DNA of 64,000 nucleotides from JBDRCU01 sp043821485 (GCA_043821485.1 JBDRCU010000037.1:1-64000), one strand, 5' to 3'; shown: positions 27,375-36,031, counted from the stretch's first letter. Notes: generated by a model from the letters alone, not told the origin. Numbers and translations are program-made.

Positions 27375-28121
27375 ATGTTAAAGAAATCCTCATACCAACA
27401 AACTAAGGCATTCTTATTAGATACTCTGTTCCCACCCAAGTGTATCAACTGCAATGTCTATACTTTTGAGAGACTGCCAAACGGCGATACAGTATCACTA
27501 TGCGAAGTTTGTCTGGACAAGATACCTATACTCAAAGAATTCAAATGCGCTTTTTGCAAGTCTATCACTGCTGATGGCATTACATGCATAGCTTGTGCAC
27601 GCAAGCATGCATTGGATCAAATGATTGCAGTCAGCTCGTACAAGGATCCCCTGGCAGTACGTATTATGAAAACAATGAAATACAGGTTTGTATCATCCAT
27701 TGCCTGCGAACTCGCAAGACTTATGGCTGGGTATATAAATGAATTCAACCTACTTCCACGGAATCAAAACTACATCATAATCCCCGTCCCTTTACACAAA
27801 CGGCGCCTTAGGTGGCGAGGATTCAATCAGGCAAAATTAATAGCGCGGGGCTTAAACAATTATTTAAATTTTCCGATTGACACAGCATCCGTACAACGCA
27901 CCAGAAACACTAAACCACAAGCAGAAATAGAAGACCTAATCCAACGCTCGCATAATGCACATAATGCATTTGTATATATTGGCTCTCCCCTGCCAAACGA
28001 TACAACCGTACTTCTCATTGATGATATAACAACAACTGGCTCAACGCTCGATAATTGCGCACAAGTACTCAAAGAACACGGCAATGCATCCCGCGTCATA
28101 GGAATCGTATTCGCGAGATAA
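27375..28121 (+). CDS. comF: ComF-family phosphoribosyltransferase-like protein
   Basis: 248 residues: N-terminal zinc knuckles (CINC, CEVC, CAFC, CIAC), then a PRTase domain with PRPP loop VLLIDDITTTGSTL and the ComF signature RRLRWRGFNQAKLIARGL. Needed for DNA uptake in naturally competent bacteria. Divergent from pilM with 32 bp between start codons, tying competence to the pilus. ATG 27375 preferred to TTG 27369. Confidence 0.95.
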   Translation: MLKKSSYQQTKAFLLDTLFPPKCINCNVYTFERLPNGDTVSLCEVCLDKIPILKEFKCAFCKSITADGITCIACARKHALDQMIAVSSYKDPLAVRIMKTMKYRFVSSIACELARLMAGYINEFNLLPRNQNYIIIPVPLHKRRLRWRGFNQAKLIARGLNNYLNFPIDTASVQRTRNTKPQAEIEDLIQRSHNAHNAFVYIGSPLPNDTTVLLIDDITTTGSTLDNCAQVLKEHGNASRVIGIVFAR

Positions 28122-28144
28122 ATTTTACTCTCTCAAAACGACAA

Positions 28145-28191
28145 GACCGCCCTGTGGAAGCGACAAATCTTGTCGCCGCCGAGGGGCGGTC
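28145..28191 (-). terminator. Double-stem terminator of the 51-residue gene
   Basis: Outer stem GACCGCCC / GGGCGGTC encloses an inner stem GCGACAA / TTGTCGC; followed by TTGTCGTTTTG on the minus strand. A separate 9-bp hairpin TTCCCTGCA / TGCAGGGAA (28201-28226) covers the stop codon. Confidence 0.75.
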
Positions 28192-28210
28192 ATTGGTACA
28201 TTCCCTGCAA

Positions 28211-28366
28211 CTACAGGTGCAGGGAAATGACCCCACATATCCCACTAAGGATAATGAGTCCCATGATGGGGCAGCAGATCAGCATCACTCTGGTGGGCTT
28301 ATCCACCCCTTTCCACTTTTCCACGATTTCCTTCCATCCTTCGATGATCGGCTCGAAAAACCACAT
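28211..28366 (-). CDS. 51-residue single-pass membrane microprotein
   Basis: Short gene from ATG 28366 to TAG 28211. AAAGGAG lies 8 bases before the start, and a promoter TTGGCC-17-TATTTT with TGG extension lies upstream (about 28439-28411). The product begins MWFFEPIIEGWKEIVEKWKG, an amphipathic tryptophan-rich helix, then a membrane helix with a CC pair (VMLICCPIMGLIILSGICG) and a 6-residue tail. Size and layout resemble small membrane regulators or toxin-like peptides, but there is no partner and no named family. Between comF and parB, on the parB strand. Confidence 0.7.
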   Translation of the reverse strand: MWFFEPIIEGWKEIVEKWKGVDKPTRVMLICCPIMGLIILSGICGVISLHL

Positions 28367-28462
28367 CCTCTCTTCTCCTTTCACCCGACTTCGTCAGGAT
28401 TTAAACCTAAAATACCACGTATTCGCGGCTTGGCCAAATTGAAGTATATAAATGTCTAACTT

Positions 28463-29350
28463 CTAACCCAGTATAACCTTTGCTATTTTATTAAGTTCCT
28501 CAAGCGTTGCAAAACGGATTTCAATTCTGCCTCCTTTGGATGCATCCCTTATTGCAACTGTTGTTCCGAGATTTTTTGCAAGATTTTTCTCAAGATTAAG
28601 AAATCTCTGACTGCTTAGCTGAATAGACATTTCGCTTGGTTCGCGTTTATGCTCTCTTGCCTTGGATTCAACATGATGGACTGGCATCTTACCGCTTATA
28701 ATTTCCCTAAATGTCTCCTGCTGTTTGTCCTCATCTTTAAATGCAAGCAATGTTCGCGCATGCGTGCGGGATATTTTCCCACTGCGAAGCGAGTCTTTAA
28801 TATTATCCGGCAAATCTAACAATCTCAAAGTATTGGCAACAACTTCCCTGCTTTTACCTACTCGCGTAGCTATTACTTTTTGAGTCAGGCCAAAATCATT
28901 GGATAATCTTGCATAGGCATCTGCTTCTTCAAGCGGGCTAAGATCTTCTCTCTGTAAATTCTCAACCAAAGCAACTTCCAGTTTAATTTTATCGTCGTCA
29001 AGATTATTCTTTATAATTACAGGTACATGAGGCATGCGCGCAAGCTTGGCGGCACGCAACCTTCTCTCCCCTGCTATAAGTTCGTATTCAATATCGATAC
29101 CTCTATTGGTTTCCTTCTCTACCTTGGATACGAGTAATGGCTGAAGAACTCCATGTCTCTTAATCGACGCTGCAAGCTCCTTCAGGCCTGATTTATCAAA
29201 TGCCTGTCTTGGCTGTTCGCTATTCGGCTGTATCTTGCCTGTCTCAACATAGAAAATATCCTCTTTCTTATTTGGAACACTCTGAGGCGGTCTTGATTGT
29301 GTTGGTATCAATGATTCAAGTCCTTTACCCAAGCCAAATAGTTTCTTCAT
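28463..29350 (-). CDS. parB: Chromosome partition protein ParB
   Basis: 295 residues. N-terminal LGKGLESLIP, CTP-binding motifs (AGERRLRAAKLA, ENLQREDLSPLEEA), HTH (LTQKVIATRVGKSREVVANTLRLL) and a C-terminal dimerisation domain. Loads at parS; no parS consensus is seen in the window. Follows parA by 4 bp. Confidence 0.96.
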   Translation of the reverse strand: MKKLFGLGKGLESLIPTQSRPPQSVPNKKEDIFYVETGKIQPNSEQPRQAFDKSGLKELAASIKRHGVLQPLLVSKVEKETNRGIDIEYELIAGERRLRAAKLARMPHVPVIIKNNLDDDKIKLEVALVENLQREDLSPLEEADAYARLSNDFGLTQKVIATRVGKSREVVANTLRLLDLPDNIKDSLRSGKISRTHARTLLAFKDEDKQQETFREIISGKMPVHHVESKAREHKREPSEMSIQLSSQRFLNLEKNLAKNLGTTVAIRDASKGGRIEIRFATLEELNKIAKVILG

Positions 29351-29354
29351 AATA

Positions 29355-30116
29355 TTATGTTAATTGTATAACTTCACGGGCTAGATCTCTATAGGCCCTG
29401 GCTCCCCTGGAACCTTCATCAAATTGCAATATTGACTTGCCATATCCTGGCGCTTCTGCAAGCGATACTGATCTTGGAATTATTGATTCAAATACTCTGC
29501 CTGAAAACTTCTTTTGCAATTCATTCAAAACTTGCCGTGATAAAGTATTGCGCCTGTCATACATTGTAGGCAACACTCCATATATTTGCAATTGAGGATT
29601 GAGTTGCTGTCGGACAAGATCAATCGTCTTTGTTAATTGTCCTAATCCTTCAAGTGCATAGTATTCACATTGCACAGGGATTATGAGTCCTTCAGCTGCA
29701 ACAAGACCATTGATTGTGAGTATCCCAAGAGACGGCGGACTATCAATTATTATATAGTCATAATTCGTACGAACTTTATCCAAAACTTCTTTAAGCTTGG
29801 TCTCACGATCTTCCATACTAATAAGTTCTACGTTTGCTCCTGCAAGACTGGCAGCGGCAGGAAGAACATCAAAACCCAATATTGAACTTCTGCGTATCAA
29901 ACTATTCGGTTCTTTATCTCCTATTAAACTATGATAAAGATTTCCATGATGATCAGCCATTTCAATACCAAGTCCAGCTGTTGCATTTGCCTGCGGATCA
30001 AGATCAACCAGAAGCACATATTTACCTGATGCAGCTAAGTAAGCGCCAAGATTAATAGCAGTAGTGGTTTTGCCCACTCCACCCTTTGCATTAATTGTTG
30101 CCAAAATCCGAGCCAT
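29355..30116 (-). CDS. parA: Chromosome partition ATPase ParA
   Basis: 253 residues. Deviant Walker A KGGVGKTTTAINLG, Walker A' DLDPQANATAGLG and Walker B DSPPSLG. Short form without an N-terminal HTH, as in chromosomal ParA/Soj. Pairs with parB for origin segregation. Confidence 0.97.
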   Translation of the reverse strand: MARILATINAKGGVGKTTTAINLGAYLAASGKYVLLVDLDPQANATAGLGIEMADHHGNLYHSLIGDKEPNSLIRRSSILGFDVLPAAASLAGANVELISMEDRETKLKEVLDKVRTNYDYIIIDSPPSLGILTINGLVAAEGLIIPVQCEYYALEGLGQLTKTIDLVRQQLNPQLQIYGVLPTMYDRRNTLSRQVLNELQKKFSGRVFESIIPRSVSLAEAPGYGKSILQFDEGSRGARAYRDLAREVIQLT

Positions 30117-30127
30117 AGTATGACACT

Positions 30128-30156
30128 ATGATACCGTTAATATTCTCTTGTGCCAA
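30128..30156 (-). promoter_or_regulatory. parAB promoter
   Basis: TTGGCA (30156-30151), 17-bp spacer, TATCAT (30133-30128); the start codon is only 11 bases further on, so the predicted leader is about 5 bases. Confidence 0.6.
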
Positions 30157-30177
30157 GAGTACAACGGAGACTCTACG

Positions 30178-30205
30178 TTGAAAAAACGGGGTTCAATGGT
30201 ATAAT
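30178..30205 (+). promoter_or_regulatory. tRNA-Leu(CAA) promoter
   Basis: TTGAAA (30178-30183), 16-bp spacer, perfect TATAAT (30200-30205), ten bases before the mature tRNA. Confidence 0.75.
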
Positions 30206-30214
30206 CCAAAACAA

Positions 30215-30301
30215 GCCCGGGTGTTGGAATCGGTAGACAAGATGGTCTCAAAAACCATTGTCCGAAAGGGCGTGCGAGTTCGACTCTCGCCCCGGGCACC
30301 A
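30215..30301 (+). tRNA. tRNA-Leu, anticodon CAA
   Basis: Acceptor GCCCGGG / CCCGGGC, anticodon stem ATGGT / ACCAT with loop CTCAAAA (anticodon CAA), a long class II variable arm, T-arm with GTTCGAC. The 3' CCA is encoded. Reads UUG codons. Confidence 0.95.
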
Positions 30302-30351
30302 ATCATATCCTTTATCAACACACTTTAAAAACTAAGCTTTTCTATTTAAGG

Positions 30352-30357
30352 TATAAT
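30352..30357 (+). promoter_or_regulatory. -10 box 6 bases before the lone pilin ATG
   Basis: Perfect TATAAT; exactly six bases separate it from ATG 30364, so transcription is predicted to begin at the start codon. Confidence 0.55.
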
Positions 30358-30363
30358 TACAAT

Positions 30364-30876
30364 ATGAATTCAAAAGGATTTACACTCGTAGAGCTAATAG
30401 TTTCAATTGCAATTGTTGGCATTCTTGTAGTAATGATAAATATCAGACTGGATACTGTTCGGGCTAATGATCGGAATGCAAAAAGGCTATCTGACTTATT
30501 ATATATCTCAACAGCGCTTGAGATGTATTACGATGATAATGATGAATACCCGCAGGGATGTTTGGGCACAAGCCCGTCCGGACATGGATCAGACTTTGGC
30601 GATTGCGACACGAATTACATCACAAATTTAATAAACTATATCGACCCCCTTCCAATAGATCCTTCCGGAGATGATCAATACGGCTATACATATCAGGTAT
30701 CTGAAGACGGACAAAACTATAAGCTAAGAAATTGGCGTACAGTTGAACGCATCACTGTAGACAGAGATCATGCTTTTGCAAAATGCGCGCCTCATTGCAC
30801 AGATGCTCATTGCGATAATAGCAGAGCACAAAAAAGTTTCGCTATTTATACAAGCGGATATGCTTGTGTACAGTAA
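30364..30876 (+). CDS. Stand-alone pilin-like protein
   Basis: 170 residues; NSKGFTLVELIVSIAIVGIL is a prepilin signal with +5 glutamate, followed by RDTVRANDRNAKRLSDL-like and a TFP-type globular domain with four to six cysteines (CLG, CDT, CAPHC, CDN). Outside the pil locus, so it may be an alternative or DNA-binding pilin. Single gene with predicted leaderless start, ending base-to-base against folD (convergent). Confidence 0.85.
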   Translation: MNSKGFTLVELIVSIAIVGILVVMINIRLDTVRANDRNAKRLSDLLYISTALEMYYDDNDEYPQGCLGTSPSGHGSDFGDCDTNYITNLINYIDPLPIDPSGDDQYGYTYQVSEDGQNYKLRNWRTVERITVDRDHAFAKCAPHCTDAHCDNSRAQKSFAIYTSGYACVQ

Positions 30877-31701
30877 TTAATTTTTAATAGCAAGTCTTAC
30901 AGCATTCTTAAGTGCTGAAGAGATACCGATTGGTCCCACTCCCCCGGGAACAGGCGTTATAATAGACGCTTTGTTTTTTACTTCTTCAAAAACAACATTT
31001 CCCACGATCTGGCCATCAATCTTTTCATATCCAAAATCAATCACAATAGCGCCTTCAGCTACCATATCCCCTGTTATTATCCCTGCTTTGTTTGCACCGG
31101 CAATAATGATATCGGCATGAATACTATGTTCTTTCTGATCAAGAGTATGCTCATTTAATATAGTTACTGTTGCACCGAGTGACGCAAGCCAATGTGCAAT
31201 GGGCTTGCCAATAAGGATGCCATAACCAAATACTTTGCAATTCTTACCTTTGGGATCTACATTATACTTTTCAAAAATAGCCTTCACTGCTTCAACAGAT
31301 GGAGGCAAAATTTCTGATCGCCCTACAAAAAATGATCCTTGTGCTTTCTGTGATAACATGTCAGGATCTTTTTCTTCCGGAATTGCATTAAGAACATATT
31401 GCGTATTGATAGCCTCTGGAAAAGGAAGCTCAGCTATTATTGCATGGTTTACAGAAGACTTTGCAATATCAACTACTTTTTTGCGAAAGTTCTGGCTGGT
31501 GATATCAGCTTCCATCTCATAGATACGCGATTCAATGCCAATACTCTTCCCTGCAGTACGCTTCATCTCAAGATATTTTTTTGATTCAGGATTGCCGGAA
31601 ACATAAATCATTGCCAAACGAAGAGGCTTTGATCGCGACTTTAATAGTTCTGCAGTTTGAGCAAGTATTTCGTCAGCTATTTTTTTACCCTCAACAATCA
31701 T
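30877..31701 (-). CDS. folD: Bifunctional methylenetetrahydrofolate dehydrogenase / cyclohydrolase
   Basis: 274 residues. Catalytic lysine region ESKKYLEMKRTAGKSIGI, VFGYGILIGKPIAHWL (usual GRSxIVGxP) and PVPGGVGPIGISSALKN signature. The usual GQLPLP segment reads AELPFPEAIN, and GRS is changed to GYG, so it is a divergent member; cofactor or activity may differ. Upstream genes tsaC and a nucleotidyltransferase are on the same strand with short gaps. Confidence 0.88.
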   Translation of the reverse strand: MIVEGKKIADEILAQTAELLKSRSKPLRLAMIYVSGNPESKKYLEMKRTAGKSIGIESRIYEMEADITSQNFRKKVVDIAKSSVNHAIIAELPFPEAINTQYVLNAIPEEKDPDMLSQKAQGSFFVGRSEILPPSVEAVKAIFEKYNVDPKGKNCKVFGYGILIGKPIAHWLASLGATVTILNEHTLDQKEHSIHADIIIAGANKAGIITGDMVAEGAIVIDFGYEKIDGQIVGNVVFEEVKNKASIITPVPGGVGPIGISSALKNAVRLAIKN

Positions 31702-31706
31702 ATGGA

Positions 31707-32351
31707 TTAAAATTTTGTATTAAGAATCTTCTCTAAATCTGCAGGCTTAGCCGGACCTATTCGAAGGATGCGTGGTTTAATTTTTGAAAAATCAATTATG
31801 GTGGAAGGCGTGGACGAAGGCAATACTCCGGCATCTAATATCAGATCGGGTTTCCACAATTGATCCTTGAATGATTCCAGTATCTTAGCTGGATCATCTG
31901 AACCTGCTTCTCCTGAAATATTAGCAGAAGTTACAGCAAGTGGATAGCCGAATTTACCAAGAATTGAATCTATAAGAGGATAATCCGGAATACGGACAGC
32001 TACAGTTGGCTTTCCTTGCGTAACGTCATTGGGTATTATTGCTTTTTTTATAAGGACAACTGTTATTGGTCCGGGCCAAAGCTTATCCAAAACTGATTCA
32101 AGTTTCGGAGGAATAAAAGCAACTTCACGCAACCATTTCATATTACGAACAAAAACTGGAAGAGGCTTAGTGCTAGACCTGCCTTTAATCTTATACAACT
32201 GCCTTGCCACATACGGATCGCATGCATTACATCCAAGCCCGTATACTGTATCTGTTGGAAATACAACTGATCCGCCTTTCTTAAAGACATCAACAGCTGC
32301 GCGCACAGCATCAATATTATCTCCTTTTTGATTAAGTCGAATAATTTTCAT
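31707..32351 (-). CDS. tsaC: Threonylcarbamoyl-AMP synthase
   Basis: 214 residues, YrdC/Sua5 domain: GGSVVFPTDTVYGLGCNA, KIKGRSSTKPLPVFV (KxR) and VTSANISGEAG (SxN) motifs. Makes TC-AMP for t6A37 of ANN-reading tRNAs. No Sua5 C-terminal domain, hence the TsaC name. Five bp before folD. Confidence 0.95.
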   Translation of the reverse strand: MKIIRLNQKGDNIDAVRAAVDVFKKGGSVVFPTDTVYGLGCNACDPYVARQLYKIKGRSSTKPLPVFVRNMKWLREVAFIPPKLESVLDKLWPGPITVVLIKKAIIPNDVTQGKPTVAVRIPDYPLIDSILGKFGYPLAVTSANISGEAGSDDPAKILESFKDQLWKPDLILDAGVLPSSTPSTIIDFSKIKPRILRIGPAKPADLEKILNTKF

Positions 32352-32355
32352 AATA

Positions 32356-33363
32356 CTATTTCAATCCTGAGTCTGTCTCTATAGCAAGAGAGCTCAAACC
32401 TGCATTTATTAATCTTTTATTATATCCAGGTATTATACGTCCTTCAGGAGAAGACGGATGAAATTCAAGCTGGTTGTCATTGTACGTAATGCGTCCTTTA
32501 TTCACAGACTTCTTATTTCCTGATTCAATTCTTCGTATTTGATATGATCGTATATGCTTTTCTATAAATTTACCAATAGACAAATCCAAAATCCATTCAA
32601 ATGTATTAGCAATCCAGCTTGGCTTAATATCTGTCATTTCTGTATCCCATCTATATATATAATCCAGTAACCATCTGTTTTGTTCTTTAAACTCAATAAC
32701 AATATCATCATTCAATGCCAGCATTGGAATAAGATTTGCATAGAGCTGTGCAGTATACATACTATGAAATGGAATATCCAAAGATTTATCAGTTATGAAA
32801 TGATTTGCGCAAACTTTATCAGGCGCAATAAAATGTTTATTTGTGCGTCGCACTCCAAGACACGACAAAACAAATGATATCAAAAAACGCACTGTCCATA
32901 TGTATCCTTTTCGCGTAATTACGAATATATCAAGGTCGCTCAATTCACTGGTATTACCCAAAGCAAGCGAACCAGAAGCAGAAATTGCTTTTACAAATGG
33001 CACGTGTCTCAACCACGAAACTGCATCCTTGGTTTTATCAATCTTATCCCCTGCTAAGCGATACTTCTTTCTGCGAAGCGGGATAAGATATCTACGACCA
33101 AAGAGAAAATAGAAATTTCTGAATTTTGATACATTGCCTTGATTAACAAGCCTATCAAGCGAATCTCTGACAGCATTCTCGCTAATATCTGATGGATCGT
33201 TATCTCCCCTGTTATTGCCACTCTCTGAATGCCTAATTTTCACCAAATATCTAAAAACCTCCCTTGCAGTCAAAGGCCAGTCCAAAGTGTCATAATATGC
33301 CAATGTTGCTATGATATTGTTTTCCACTATTGCAAGCCTAGCCGAAAACGTATCATTTAACAA
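32356..33363 (-). CDS. Nucleotidyltransferase-fold protein with N-terminal winged helix
   Basis: 335 residues. N-terminal helical/winged-helix part (YDTLDWPLTAREVFRYLVK), then the minimal nucleotidyltransferase motif GSLALGNTSELSDLDIFVI (GS plus DxD), a membrane-like hydrophobic stretch (IWTVRFLISFVLSCLGV) and a C-terminal helical part. Substrate unknown. Start is TTG at 33363, the only reasonable start in frame; it faces the divergent leaderless gene at 33392. Confidence 0.8.
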   Translation of the reverse strand: MLNDTFSARLAIVENNIIATLAYYDTLDWPLTAREVFRYLVKIRHSESGNNRGDNDPSDISENAVRDSLDRLVNQGNVSKFRNFYFLFGRRYLIPLRRKKYRLAGDKIDKTKDAVSWLRHVPFVKAISASGSLALGNTSELSDLDIFVITRKGYIWTVRFLISFVLSCLGVRRTNKHFIAPDKVCANHFITDKSLDIPFHSMYTAQLYANLIPMLALNDDIVIEFKEQNRWLLDYIYRWDTEMTDIKPSWIANTFEWILDLSIGKFIEKHIRSYQIRRIESGNKKSVNKGRITYNDNQLEFHPSSPEGRIIPGYNKRLINAGLSSLAIETDSGLK

Positions 33364-33385
33364 TATCGTCTAATCCTGCTATAAT
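33357..33385 (+). promoter_or_regulatory. Promoter with -10 six bases before ATG 33392
   Basis: TTAACA (33357-33362), 17-bp spacer ending TGC, perfect TATAAT (33380-33385), then six bases and ATG. One of the clearest leaderless cases here. Confidence 0.7.
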
Positions 33386-33391
33386 ATCTCT

Positions 33392-33730
33392 ATGTACGTT
33401 ATTCGAATATTACTTGCAAACATTGTAGCAGTCTGGGTTGCCGACTATTTTATAGACGGCTTTTGGGTTTCAGGAGACTTGAAAGAACTCCTCATTGCTG
33501 GTATCATCCTGGGGCTGATATTCCTGATCATAAAGCCTTTACTCAAGCTTGTTTCGCTCCCTTTGATCTGGATCACAGCAGGGCTATTCACCCTCGTAAT
33601 ATATGGCTTTCTCATCTGGGTTGTAGCTTATTTCATGTCCTCAATGTCAGTGGCCCTATATATGCCACTGATCTGGGCGACTCTCATAATAGCGATAATC
33701 AATTACATAGCCAGAGGATTCAAACTCTAA
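33392..33730 (+). CDS. Phage-holin-IV-superfamily (PF04020-like) membrane protein
   Basis: 112 residues with four membrane helices; the segment GLIFLIIKPLLKLVSLPLIW and the ending IIAIINYIARGF are the pattern of the YvlD/PF04020 family, common in bacterial chromosomes. Despite the family name it is not evidence of a prophage. Followed by secG 13 bp downstream, probably co-transcribed. Confidence 0.85.
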   Translation: MYVIRILLANIVAVWVADYFIDGFWVSGDLKELLIAGIILGLIFLIIKPLLKLVSLPLIWITAGLFTLVIYGFLIWVVAYFMSSMSVALYMPLIWATLIIAIINYIARGFKL

Positions 33731-33743
33731 GGCTTCAAAAAAT

Positions 33744-33962
33744 ATGGATGCATTTACGATTATTCAAACCTCCCTTGCTATCCTTTTGATAGTAACTATA
33801 TTACTACAGCAAAAAGGCGCAGGCATGGGCGGTGCGATAGGAGGCGCTGGTTCAGAAGCAGGTTTTTCAACACGACGCGGTACAGAAAAAACGGTATTCA
33901 CCGCAAGTATTATTATTGGTATTCTCTTTTTTGCTTTTTCTGTAACTAGACTACTTCTATAG
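33744..33962 (+). CDS. secG: Protein translocase subunit SecG
   Basis: 72 residues: two membrane helices separated by the glycine-rich loop QQKGAGMGGAIGGAGSEAGF, followed by STRRGTEKTVF, the conserved SecG layout. Accessory subunit of SecYEG. Confidence 0.95.
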   Translation: MDAFTIIQTSLAILLIVTILLQQKGAGMGGAIGGAGSEAGFSTRRGTEKTVFTASIIIGILFFAFSVTRLLL

Positions 33963-34007
33963 GTTCCTCTTTTGATATGCATAACTCCTAGTTACGCATT
34001 TTAATTT

Positions 34008-35846
34008 ATGTCTGCTTACGACTTCAAACAATTAGATAATTTTTTCACCGGTAAAAACAAAGATAAAATTATATCTGGGAAATTTCATTTCATAACAAAA
34101 CACTTCCCTACCAAAAAACAATTCCTGTACTTACCGAAGGTTCTTTCCCAAAAAGAAAGATACGCACTGCTTGCATCCATACTCGTAGCAGTCATTGCAC
34201 TAATAACAATTCCCGTATGTGCCTACTACCACTTTACAGAACCAACTCCTACCCATGGGGGGTCTTTCACCGAAGGCATCCTTGGAGAACCGCAAAACAT
34301 TAATCCTTTACTCATCAATACAAGAGAGGTAGACACCGATCTTGTCCGATTAATATATTCCGGATTAGTCAGACTAGATGACAAAGGAAACATCCATCCT
34401 GGATTGGCAGAATCCTATACCATTTCAGATAGCGGTCTTGAATACACCTTCAATCTTCGACAGGATGCATTATGGCATGACGGTACTCCTGTTACAGCTG
34501 ATGATATAGTATTCACTATACTCACGGTGCAAAATCTCGATGTTGACAGTCCTCAAAGACTCAATTGGCAAGGAGTGGACGTTGAAAAAATTGACGAACA
34601 AACAATCAAATTAACTCTAAAAAACCCTCTTGCCCAATTCATCTATACAACAACCATGGGAATTCTCCCTAAGCATGTATGGGAATCTGTATCTGCAGAA
34701 AATTTCAAAAGCACGAATCTGAATATCGAAGCAATAGGCTCAGGCCCTTATCGAATTAATGATATCGGACGAGGTGGAGGAGGAAGTGTTACTTCTATGA
34801 CATTATCTTCATTCAGAAACTACTATTTAGAAGGGCCGTATATAGCAAAAATAGAGTTACATTTTTTTACGTCGCTTGATGATATGATATCAGCATATAA
34901 TTCTGGCAAGATAGATACGATCGAGTTGCCTCTGCAAAGACGTCTTAGCGATCTTAATATCTCACAAAGATCAAAGATACAAACCGTAGACCAACACAGC
35001 TATTTCACTGTATTCTTTAACGAAAACCAAAATGAGATCTTTGCCGAAGATGACATACGTCTGGCATTGAATTATGGTACAGATAAACAAGCCATAATTG
35101 ATACAGAACTTCTAGGACATGGCAGTGTTGTGGATTCTCCCTTACTCCCTAAAATAACTGGAATAGAAAAACCTGAAAATATTTATCCTTACGATCAATC
35201 CCTTGGAATACATCTCCTTGAAAAAAATAACTGGAATATTTCCGGAGACCAAAAGATTCGTGAAAGGCTGAACGAATCCACAGAAGACGTCGAACAACTT
35301 TCCATAAAGCTAACCACACTCAATATGCTTGGCCTGCCGGAAGTAGCAGGAGAACTCAAATCCCAATGGGAAGAACTGGGATTCTCCGTCACAATAGAAA
35401 CTCTATCAATACCCGAAATTCAAAAAGTAATTCAAGAACGAGACTTTGAGGCATTCCTATTCGGTGAAGTTATCCCCCTTGGATTAAACCAATTCAGTTT
35501 CTGGCATTCATCACAATCTCGATCCCCCGGTCTGAATATAGCCCTCTATGACAATCCCAGCGTAGACAAACTTCTTGAAGAAGCTAGGAGAACCATGGAC
35601 GAGGTTAAACGCCTTGAAAAATACAATGAAATACAAAATATAATTATTGGGGACGCTCCCGTAGTATTCCTATACAGCCCCAAGTACCTGTATATACAGC
35701 CTTCTGCCATAAAAAATGGTGAAATAACAGTAATCAATACTTCTCCTGATAGATTCAATGATATCCATGAATGGTACATAGAAACCAAGCGCATAAGGCC
35801 TACGGCAGACAAAACAACCCCTACTCCATCTCAAGACTTGCAATAA
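34008..35846 (+). CDS. Membrane-anchored family 5 extracellular solute-binding protein
   Basis: 612 residues. A cytoplasmic N-terminus of about 55 residues, one membrane helix (ALLASILVAVIALITIPVCAYY), then a peptide/nickel-binding SBP_bac_5 domain (SFTEGILGEPQNINPLL, LRQDALWHDGTPVTADDIVFT, FFNENQNEIFAEDDIRLALNYG). No lipobox and no signal cleavage site, so it stays anchored. No permease or ATPase of an oligopeptide transporter lies nearby; the partner transporter, if any, is elsewhere. Follows secG by 45 bp. Confidence 0.88.
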   Translation: MSAYDFKQLDNFFTGKNKDKIISGKFHFITKHFPTKKQFLYLPKVLSQKERYALLASILVAVIALITIPVCAYYHFTEPTPTHGGSFTEGILGEPQNINPLLINTREVDTDLVRLIYSGLVRLDDKGNIHPGLAESYTISDSGLEYTFNLRQDALWHDGTPVTADDIVFTILTVQNLDVDSPQRLNWQGVDVEKIDEQTIKLTLKNPLAQFIYTTTMGILPKHVWESVSAENFKSTNLNIEAIGSGPYRINDIGRGGGGSVTSMTLSSFRNYYLEGPYIAKIELHFFTSLDDMISAYNSGKIDTIELPLQRRLSDLNISQRSKIQTVDQHSYFTVFFNENQNEIFAEDDIRLALNYGTDKQAIIDTELLGHGSVVDSPLLPKITGIEKPENIYPYDQSLGIHLLEKNNWNISGDQKIRERLNESTEDVEQLSIKLTTLNMLGLPEVAGELKSQWEELGFSVTIETLSIPEIQKVIQERDFEAFLFGEVIPLGLNQFSFWHSSQSRSPGLNIALYDNPSVDKLLEEARRTMDEVKRLEKYNEIQNIIIGDAPVVFLYSPKYLYIQPSAIKNGEITVINTSPDRFNDIHEWYIETKRIRPTADKTTPTPSQDLQ

Positions 35847-35859
35847 ATCAGATACTTGA

Positions 35860-35934
35860 TATAATAGGCATACCATTAAACAGCATCTCGATTATTAAGA
35901 CTTACTTACGATAAGCAACTTCTCTCTATATAGT
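35860..35934 (+). promoter_or_regulatory. Two tandem promoters before tRNA-Leu(CAG)
   Basis: Distal: TTGCAA (35838-35843), 16-bp spacer ending TGA, TATAAT (35860-35865). Proximal: TTACGA (35906-35911), 17-bp spacer, TATAGT (35929-35934), predicting a start about seven bases before the tRNA. Confidence 0.5.
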
Positions 35935-35947
35935 TATGTTTCTTTTT

Positions 35948-36031
35948 GCCCGGGTGGTGGAATTGGCAGACACGCAGCGTTCAGAACGCTGTGAGCGCAA
36001 GCTCATGCGAGTTCGAGTCTCGCCTCGGGCA
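35948..36031 (+). tRNA. tRNA-Leu, anticodon CAG
   Basis: Acceptor GCCCGGG / CTCGGGC, anticodon stem CAGCG / CGCTG with loop TTCAGAA (anticodon CAG), long variable arm, T-loop GTTCGAG. The sequence after the discriminator A is CAG, so CCA is not encoded, unlike tRNA-Leu(CAA) in this window. Confidence 0.95.

Larger units (their letters stand above)
28106..28427. repeat. 10-bp direct repeat bracketing the small-gene unit after comF
   Basis: CGTATTCGCG occurs at 28106-28115 (last codons of comF) and at 28418-28427. Between them lie one SD-led small gene and its terminators. The second copy lies inside the promoter spacer of the small gene. May be a target duplication; 10 bp is short enough to allow chance. 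Confidence 0.4.

Noticed and set aside
28463..30156. Replication origin near parAB
   Set aside because: No dnaA, DnaA boxes or parS consensus (TGTTTCACGTGAAACA type) seen in this region.
33392..33730. Prophage, from the phage-holin family name
   Set aside because: The PF04020 family is widespread on bacterial chromosomes; no phage structural or lysis genes are near, and secG follows.
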